Positions 59,926 to 64,000 of a stretch of 64,000 nt of DNA are shown in pieces (positions within the stretch are counted from its first letter, which is position 1; every line of letters begins with the position of its first letter). The translations under genes were made by a program, and so were the position numbers. The notes beneath the pieces are model-generated. The model saw only the letters and a program-made list of their open reading frames with translations. It was not told the DNA's origin and searched no databases. This DNA comes from Glycomyces paridis (GTDB taxonomy: Bacteria; Actinomycetota; Actinomycetes; Mycobacteriales; Micromonosporaceae), in the NCBI RefSeq assembly GCF_004912155.1, contig NZ_STGX01000001.1, forward strand, positions 274,741 to 338,740, in the 5' to 3' direction.

Positions 59926-60957
59926 ATGACCGGTGTCGGCAGGCGGTTCACGCCCTTGCTCGGCGCCGTCTACATCGTGATGGCGGTGGGGACGATCGTC
60001 CCCTCGTTCTTGTTGCAGGCCTGGGCGGTCGAGGCCGACAGTGGCCTGTTGTCGAGGATCTCGCTGAGCATGCAGATGGTCGGCTTCGCCTCGGCCATCG
60101 CGGCGATGATACGGCCCGCGCCGCCGGGCGTCGACCCGGCGGAGTGGCGCAACCGACCCGTCCGACACCACCTGCGAGCCGCCGACTGGGGATGCTGGGC
60201 AATGTCGCTCGGCGTCGGATCGGCGTGCGCGGCGACGGTACTCGTCGCCGACGTCCACGGCCATCAGTTCGCATTTCAGGCGTTGACCGCCGTCCTGGCC
60301 GTGGTCAACGTCTTCGCATTGATTCCGGGGATGCGCAGGCCGTTCTTCGAGCTGCCCAGATGGCTCGGGTTCGGTGTGGTCGCCGTCGCGGCCGGGCTGG
60401 CCGCAGGCGGGTTGCAGTACCCGGAACCGTCGATCGACCTCGTCTGGATGCTCGTAGGCTTCGGATCGGTGCCGCTGACCCTGGCGCACCTGCATCTGCC
60501 GGAGATCCGTGCCCACCTCCGTGATCGCGGTACCGGCGTGGAGTTACACCGGGAGGCTGCGGCGCTTCGCGAACCGGGCGATCGTTCCGGCGAGGAGGGT
60601 GGCGGCCGCCATCGTCGCCGCGGGGAGCCAGGTCAGGTCCGGGCGGGCCTCTTCGGCTACGGGGCGCCATGTGCGGTCCCGGGGGAGCACCTGGACGTAC
60701 GCGCGCCAGCCCGAGACCTCGTACTGGGCCACTTCGTCGCCCGGTTCGGGCACGGTGCGCGAGACGACGACCGGGGCGCCGGACCAGTCCGTGCTCGGGC
60801 TTGTGGACGAGTACGCGGCGAGGTCGCAGCGCTTGACGAGTCCGAAGGCGAGCACGGGCTGGTCGCATTCGCCGACCTCGGCGACCCTGACGGGGACGCC
60901 GACGCGGTCGCCGAGCGGCGCGCCGAAGGCCGTCTGCGCGGCGGTCGCGAGCGTTAG
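59926..60957 (+). CDS. Membrane protein of unknown function with antisense-overlapping 3' end
   Basis: The first ~205 residues form six or so transmembrane helices (FTPLLGAVYIVMAVGTIVPSFLL, MVGFASAIAAMI, VLAVVNVFALIPG, WLGFGVVAVAAGLAAGGL, LVWMLVGFGSVPLTLAHLHL). After about residue 215 the frame becomes Arg/Gly/Asp-rich and runs antisense to the next gene for 414 bp, which looks non-coding. The true end may be near 60540 if a frameshift occurred. TACACT at 59795-59800 may be its -10. Start uncertain; family not recognised. Confidence 0.55.
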   Translation: MTGVGRRFTPLLGAVYIVMAVGTIVPSFLLQAWAVEADSGLLSRISLSMQMVGFASAIAAMIRPAPPGVDPAEWRNRPVRHHLRAADWGCWAMSLGVGSACAATVLVADVHGHQFAFQALTAVLAVVNVFALIPGMRRPFFELPRWLGFGVVAVAAGLAAGGLQYPEPSIDLVWMLVGFGSVPLTLAHLHLPEIRAHLRDRGTGVELHREAAALREPGDRSGEEGGGRHRRRGEPGQVRAGLFGYGAPCAVPGEHLDVRAPARDLVLGHFVARFGHGARDDDRGAGPVRARACGRVRGEVAALDESEGEHGLVAFADLGDPDGDADAVAERRAEGRLRGGRER

Positions 60958-61137
60958 CACGGTGAAGGCGCCGATCGCGGCCGCGGCGCCGATCAGGCGT
61001 CTGCGCAGGCGGGGCCGGGGCCGGTCGGGGGTCGCGTGCGGTTCGTCCGGGACGGCCAGGCGAAGGCCGACGAGCACGAAGGCGGCCACCGCGGCGAGGC
61101 ACGCGAGGACGGAGAGGAGATCGAGGAGGAGCGGCAA
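60544..61137 (-). CDS. Membrane protein of unknown function, 197 aa
   Basis: Three hydrophobic segments: N-terminal LLLDLLSVLACLAAVAAFVLVGL, LIGAAAAIGAFTVLTLATAAQ and C-terminal LPAATMAAATLLAGTIARFA. Between the last two is a ~90-residue outer domain with Cys in GECDQPV and VKRCDL that could form a disulfide. Not recognised. It begins 4 bp after the small membrane gene upstream, so they form an operon. Coding bias favours this strand over the overlapping frame. Confidence 0.72.
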   Translation of the reverse strand: MPLLLDLLSVLACLAAVAAFVLVGLRLAVPDEPHATPDRPRPRLRRRLIGAAAAIGAFTVLTLATAAQTAFGAPLGDRVGVPVRVAEVGECDQPVLAFGLVKRCDLAAYSSTSPSTDWSGAPVVVSRTVPEPGDEVAQYEVSGWRAYVQVLPRDRTWRPVAEEARPDLTWLPAATMAAATLLAGTIARFAKRRSLPV

Positions 61138-61141
61138 GGAG

Positions 61142-61396
61142 TCAGTCGTCGAGGGCGCCGTCGACGGTCTCCTGGACGGAGCGGTTGCCGGTCTTGCGGA
61201 CCATGAGGACCAGCAGGACCGCCGCGAGGATGCCGGGACCCATGTGGACGAAGAGGACGCCGAAGAGGCTGGGCCCGCCCCAGTCGGCGGCGTAGCTGGA
61301 AGGGTCCGAGTAGTCGATGATGAACGGCTCCACCAAGGCTCGGATGATGAAGTAGCCGCCGACGATGAAGGCGAGGACCCACAAGACGCGTTTCAT
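61142..61396 (-). CDS. Small membrane protein, 84 aa
   Basis: Two transmembrane helices (VLWVLAFIVGGYFIIRALVEP and PGILAAVLLVLMV) with a short loop between them. Family not recognised. TAGGGT (61403-61408) six bases before the ATG shows a leaderless start. First gene of a two-gene operon with the 197-aa membrane protein. Confidence 0.78.
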   Translation of the reverse strand: MKRVLWVLAFIVGGYFIIRALVEPFIIDYSDPSSYAADWGGPSLFGVLFVHMGPGILAAVLLVLMVRKTGNRSVQETVDGALDD

Positions 61397-61405
61397 ACCC
61401 CGACC

Positions 61406-62116
61406 CTACTGCTCGGCGGCGGCCGTCGAGGGCGAGCCTGAGGCGTTCACCGCACGGACGCAACCGATCACGAGCAGCAACTGCGCCGCCGCGTACGTCG
61501 CCATGACCGCCTGGCCCTCCAGCGGCAGGTCGAATCCGGCGACGCCCATGCCCAGTATCAGGTCCGAGACCACGAACAGCAGGCCGCCGAGGCCGGAGAT
61601 GCGCCCGAGGCCGCTCGACACCGCGCCCATCGACACCAGCAGCAGGCTGTAGACCGCGATCGGCACCGCCAGCGCTTCGAGCCGAGGCCACAGCACCACG
61701 TTCGCGCCCAACCAGAACGCGAGGTACGCCCCCGGCACCAACCAGCGCCGCCGCAGCGGCGCCAGCGCGCCCAGTCGCACGAACACGCCTATGTAGACGA
61801 TCTGCATCGCCCCGAACAGGCCCATGCCCGTCAGGAACGCGGGTTCGCCCTCGACCAGCAGCGCGATGTCCGCCGCGCACGCGAGCAGCAGGCCCAGACC
61901 CATCCAGCGCGCGGGGCGCCGCCCCGGCGAGACCGAGACGATGAGGTAGCCGAGCAGCAGGATCGTCAAGGCGGGCTTGGAGACCCAGCGCAGCGCGTCG
62001 AAACCGGCCGAGATCGCGGTCAGTTCGGTGAGGATCGCGACCAGGAACGCCCACAGCCATGCGCGCGGCGGGACGCGGACCAGCAGCGACCGGATGAGGA
62101 GGAGGGGAGGGCTCAT
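61406..62116 (-). CDS. YhhN/TMEM86-family putative lysoplasmalogenase
   Basis: 236 residues, about eight transmembrane helices. GLLLACAADIALLVEG and FLTGMGLFGAMQIVYIGVF are the YhhN landmarks, with the conserved Asp in AADIAL; VSDLILG is a second acidic motif. Animal homologues (TMEM86) hydrolyse lysoplasmalogens; bacterial function is inferred from the family. No export signal other than membrane helices. Confidence 0.87.
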   Translation of the reverse strand: MSPPLLLIRSLLVRVPPRAWLWAFLVAILTELTAISAGFDALRWVSKPALTILLLGYLIVSVSPGRRPARWMGLGLLLACAADIALLVEGEPAFLTGMGLFGAMQIVYIGVFVRLGALAPLRRRWLVPGAYLAFWLGANVVLWPRLEALAVPIAVYSLLLVSMGAVSSGLGRISGLGGLLFVVSDLILGMGVAGFDLPLEGQAVMATYAAAQLLLVIGCVRAVNASGSPSTAAAEQ

Positions 62117-62249
62117 GGTCGAGGGAGCCTACCAGAGCCGCCCGCCGCGGGGGCCGAACCGGGCCGTGGCGCGCCGCAAATCGGAAGAATCGGCGCAGGT
62201 CAGGGCTACGGAACGCGGTCCGCGGCGCGGGCCGGCGCGTCGGCGAGTC

Positions 62250-62273
62250 GCCGGTGGGCCGCGGCCCACCGGC
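62250..62273 (-). terminator. Perfect palindrome, terminator of the RHIM-like gene
   Basis: A 24-bp perfect palindrome with arm GCCGGTGGGCCG eight bases after the stop codon at 62281. It can fold only as a hairpin with a very tight loop. Confidence 0.6.
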
Positions 62274-62280
62274 ACGGCCG

Positions 62281-62649
62281 TCAGTCGAGGCGGAGGTTCT
62301 CGATCCGGTCGGCCTGCACGACGTTCTTCGGCGCGCCGTCGTGGAAGTTGTTCTGGAACATGACCTGCTGGCCGGACTGGTCGACCTGCGAGATCCGGAT
62401 CGGGCGGCCGACGAGCTCGCTCAGCGCGCGCCCGAACTCGGGGTCGTCGGCGCAGTCCTGCTCGATCGCCGCGGCGAGCCCTTCGGGCGGGATCTTGCCG
62501 GCCTCGGCGCGGAGCAGGACCAGCTCGCGACCCTCGTCGCCGCCGAAGCGCTCGCGGACGAACTTGCCGGCGGCGACGATGCCCTTGGCGGCCTCACCGG
62601 CGAGCGAACCGGCGGCGGCGGTGGCGATCGAAAGCAGAATGGGGTCCAT
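62281..62649 (-). CDS. Small protein with RHIM-like C-terminal motif
   Basis: 122 residues. The N-terminal MDPILLSIATAAAGSLAGEAAKGIVAAG helix is typical of actinobacterial proteins linked to nSTAND or effector systems. The centre is helical. The C-terminus QNNFHDGAPKNVVQADRI matches the pattern N-x-VQA-x-I seen in bacterial RHIM-like amyloid-signalling motifs. Strong GAAGGAGG before the ATG. No NLR or effector gene is adjacent, so a partner must lie elsewhere. Family call is by pattern only. Confidence 0.6.
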   Translation of the reverse strand: MDPILLSIATAAAGSLAGEAAKGIVAAGKFVRERFGGDEGRELVLLRAEAGKIPPEGLAAAIEQDCADDPEFGRALSELVGRPIRISQVDQSGQQVMFQNNFHDGAPKNVVQADRIENLRLD

Positions 62650-62782
62650 CGGGCCTCCTTCGGGGGTGTTCACATCAGGGTAAACCGCCCGCGCCGCAAC
62701 GGGAACCCACACGAGCGCCCGAGTCGGGACGAACATGGAGCGGCAGCGCCCGAACTCGCGGCCCGCGCCGGGCGGGACACGA

Positions 62783-62888
62783 TCGGGTGACATGCCGCCT
62801 CGGTGGGCCGGTTCTTGTCGGACCCGCGCGGAACGATGGGGCTACCTTCTTCTCCCCATTCGGGAGGGTGGGGCTTAGGGACGGCCGA
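62783..62888. repeat. Dispersed intergenic repeat, copy B
   Basis: Same TCGGGTGACATG and TTGTCGGACCCGCGCGG blocks and final GGCYTAGGGAYGGCCGA as copy A (4821-4920). This copy spans the last codons and stop of the histidine phosphatase gene. Its C-rich tract has a weak hairpin (CCCC...GGGG). Confidence 0.65.
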
Positions 62889-63540
62889 GGGGTCCGGCGC
62901 CGTTCGCGGCGTCCGTGCCGTCGGCGCCGTTGATGCGGGCCCGCTCGTCCTTCGGGCTCGCGGCGGCGGCCGTGAGGTTCCACAAGGTGATCGCGTGGCC
63001 GCCGTGCTCGTAGCCGAGGGCGCCGATCGAGGCGGTGTCGATGGTCAGTTCGCGCCCGTCCCGCGCCGGTCGGCCCAGCCACCGCGCCGCCGCCACCCGC
63101 AGGCTGTGCCCGTGCGCCACGAAGGCCACGTCGCCGCGCTCCAGCAGCGGCTCGGCCTCCGCGAGCGCCCGGTCCAACCGGGCCGCGACCTCCTCGGGCG
63201 ACTCGCCGCCCGGACCCTTGCCGCCGTCGGTCCACAGCGTCCAGTCCGGGTCGGCCGCAACGATCTCCTCCGAAGTGCGGCCCTCGTACTCGCCGTACGC
63301 CCACTCCGCGAGGTCCGGGATCACCGCCGTGACGTCGAGCCCGGCCAGGCCCGCCGTCGTCAGCGCGCGCTTGCGCGGACTCGACCACACCGCCGCGAAC
63401 TCGCGGCCCGCCAGCAGCGGCCCGAGCGCCTTCGCCTGCGCCACACCGTGCTCGGTGAGGTCGAGGTCGGTGACCGAGGTGTGCCGGCCGGTCGCCGACC
63501 AGGTCGTCGCTCCGTGGCGGACGAGCACGATCTCTCCCAT
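62875..63540 (-). CDS. Histidine phosphatase-family protein (phosphoglycerate mutase-like)
   Basis: 221 residues. Phospho-His motif LVRHGATTW at 6-14, LTEHGVAQA, the second basic region SSPRKRALTTAG, and catalytic His in VAFVAHGHSLR. Typical of MSMEG/GpgP-like or broad-range phosphatases. TAGGGT (63548-63553) seven bases before the ATG gives a leaderless start. It follows egtD by 53 bp in the same direction. The C-terminal tail (residues ~195-221) is low-complexity, Asp/Ala/Gly-rich. Confidence 0.9.
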   Translation of the reverse strand: MGEIVLVRHGATTWSATGRHTSVTDLDLTEHGVAQAKALGPLLAGREFAAVWSSPRKRALTTAGLAGLDVTAVIPDLAEWAYGEYEGRTSEEIVAADPDWTLWTDGGKGPGGESPEEVAARLDRALAEAEPLLERGDVAFVAHGHSLRVAAARWLGRPARDGRELTIDTASIGALGYEHGGHAITLWNLTAAAASPKDERARINGADGTDAANGAGPLGRP

Positions 63541-63593
63541 GCCGACCACCCTAGTTCCCGATCGCCCCGGACGCGCCCGATCGGCCCGGCGGG

Positions 63594-64000
63594 TCAGACC
63601 GCCTCGGCGAGGAACACGCCCATGTAGTCCCGCTCGTCCGTCCAGCAGCGCGCCGGCTCGAACCCGGCCGCCTGCAACTGGTTCTCCAGCTCCCCGCGGT
63701 GGAACTTCGTGGAGATCCCCGTGTGGATCTCCTCGCCCGCACTGAAATCGAGGCCGAGCCCGAGCCCCGCGACGTCGACCTTCATCGGCTTCAACGCGCG
63801 CAGGCGCATGTCGACGGTCGCGGTGTCGCTGTCCCACAAGGCGATGTGCTCGAAGTTGTCGGGCTCGAAATCGGCGCCGAGGCGGTGGTTGAGCTCGTAC
63901 AGCACGTTCAGGTTGAACTCGGCCGTCACCCCCGCCGCGTCGTTGTACGAGGCGAGGATGACCTCCGGGTCCTTGACGAGGTCCGCGCCGAGCAGGAACC
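63594..64000 (-). CDS. egtD: L-histidine N-alpha-methyltransferase EgtD, 5'-truncated by the window
   Basis: The C-terminal ~134 residues. LLGADLVKDPEVILASYNDAAGVTAEF and NLNVLYELNHRLGADFEPDNFEH are typical EgtD, as are the AGEEIHTGISTKFHRGELENQLQAAGFE and TDERDYMGVFLAEAV ends. EgtD trimethylates histidine to hercynine, the first step of ergothioneine synthesis. The gene runs off the right edge; the remaining egt genes would be to its upstream side. Cytoplasmic. Confidence 0.93.
   Translation of the reverse strand, partial: FLLGADLVKDPEVILASYNDAAGVTAEFNLNVLYELNHRLGADFEPDNFEHIALWDSDTATVDMRLRALKPMKVDVAGLGLGLDFSAGEEIHTGISTKFHRGELENQLQAAGFEPARCWTDERDYMGVFLAEAV

Overview
The window is very GC-rich DNA with strong G/C third-position bias, actinobacterial gene order and many leaderless promoters, so it comes from a high-GC actinomycete. 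F420/NADPH-type oxidoreductase, EXLDI, SepX/GlpR, DUF397, mec-cysO-cysM and ergothioneine (egtD) genes fit a Glycomyces/Micromonospora-like soil actinomycete, but genus is inference. No rRNA, convincing tRNA, CRISPR array, transposase or integrase is visible.

Layout. 1-9.9 kb: a 5'-truncated GH106-like glycosidase, a zinc alcohol dehydrogenase, a P-loop kinase, two metallo-beta-lactamase-fold enzymes, an NAD-dependent epimerase, and an SRPBCC-ArsR-SRPBCC operon with paired operators. 9.2-14 kb: F420-type dinucleotide oxidoreductase, a divergent SDR/TetR pair, a YjdM-like zinc-ribbon protein, and an ArsR-SulP anion transporter operon. 14-24 kb: an accessory stretch with an SMI1/KNR4 protein, two overlapping unknown genes, a lower-GC XRE/DUF397 pair with an internal duplication, small regulators and enzymes, and a divergent TetR/SDR pair with mirror-image operators.

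23.7-28.9 kb: a DrrAB-type ABC exporter next to an EXLDI-family protein whose promoter carries a striking double palindrome, a Spo0M homologue, and nicotinate phosphoribosyltransferase. 29-33.3 kb: mec-cysO-cysM (protein-thiocarboxylate cysteine synthesis), a small membrane protein, murI and a metallo-beta-lactamase protein. This order resembles the M. tuberculosis pncB1-to-Rv1339 region. 33.5-39.4 kb: DUF3352 protein, dGTPase, VapBC, TrmB and SepX/GlpR.

39.7-49.2 kb: a single protein fusing an ECF sigma factor, a zinc-finger anti-sigma domain, membrane segments and a large extracytoplasmic domain; then GtrA, a PH-domain protein, a LuxR-type regulator, birA, accD, an NYN-domain nuclease, accE and maf. 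The birA-accD-accE-maf order is conserved, with the NYN gene inserted. 49.2-53.3 kb: an ankyrin Tat-lipoprotein and an HbpS-like secreted haem-binding protein beside a SenS/SenR-like two-component system. Its intergenic region carries a 10-copy 8-bp repeat and its kinase has repeat expansions in the ATP lid.

53.3-64 kb: GntR/amidohydrolase, MerR/DUF2306, an acetyltransferase, a HelD/HelR-type RNA polymerase-recycling ATPase, small membrane proteins, a YhhN lysoplasmalogenase homologue, a small protein with an RHIM-like C-terminus, a histidine phosphatase, and the 3' part of egtD. A recurring theme is regulator/target pairs whose operators can be read directly from the DNA. At least 16 genes show a TANNNT box 6-7 bases before the start codon, the signature of leaderless transcription.
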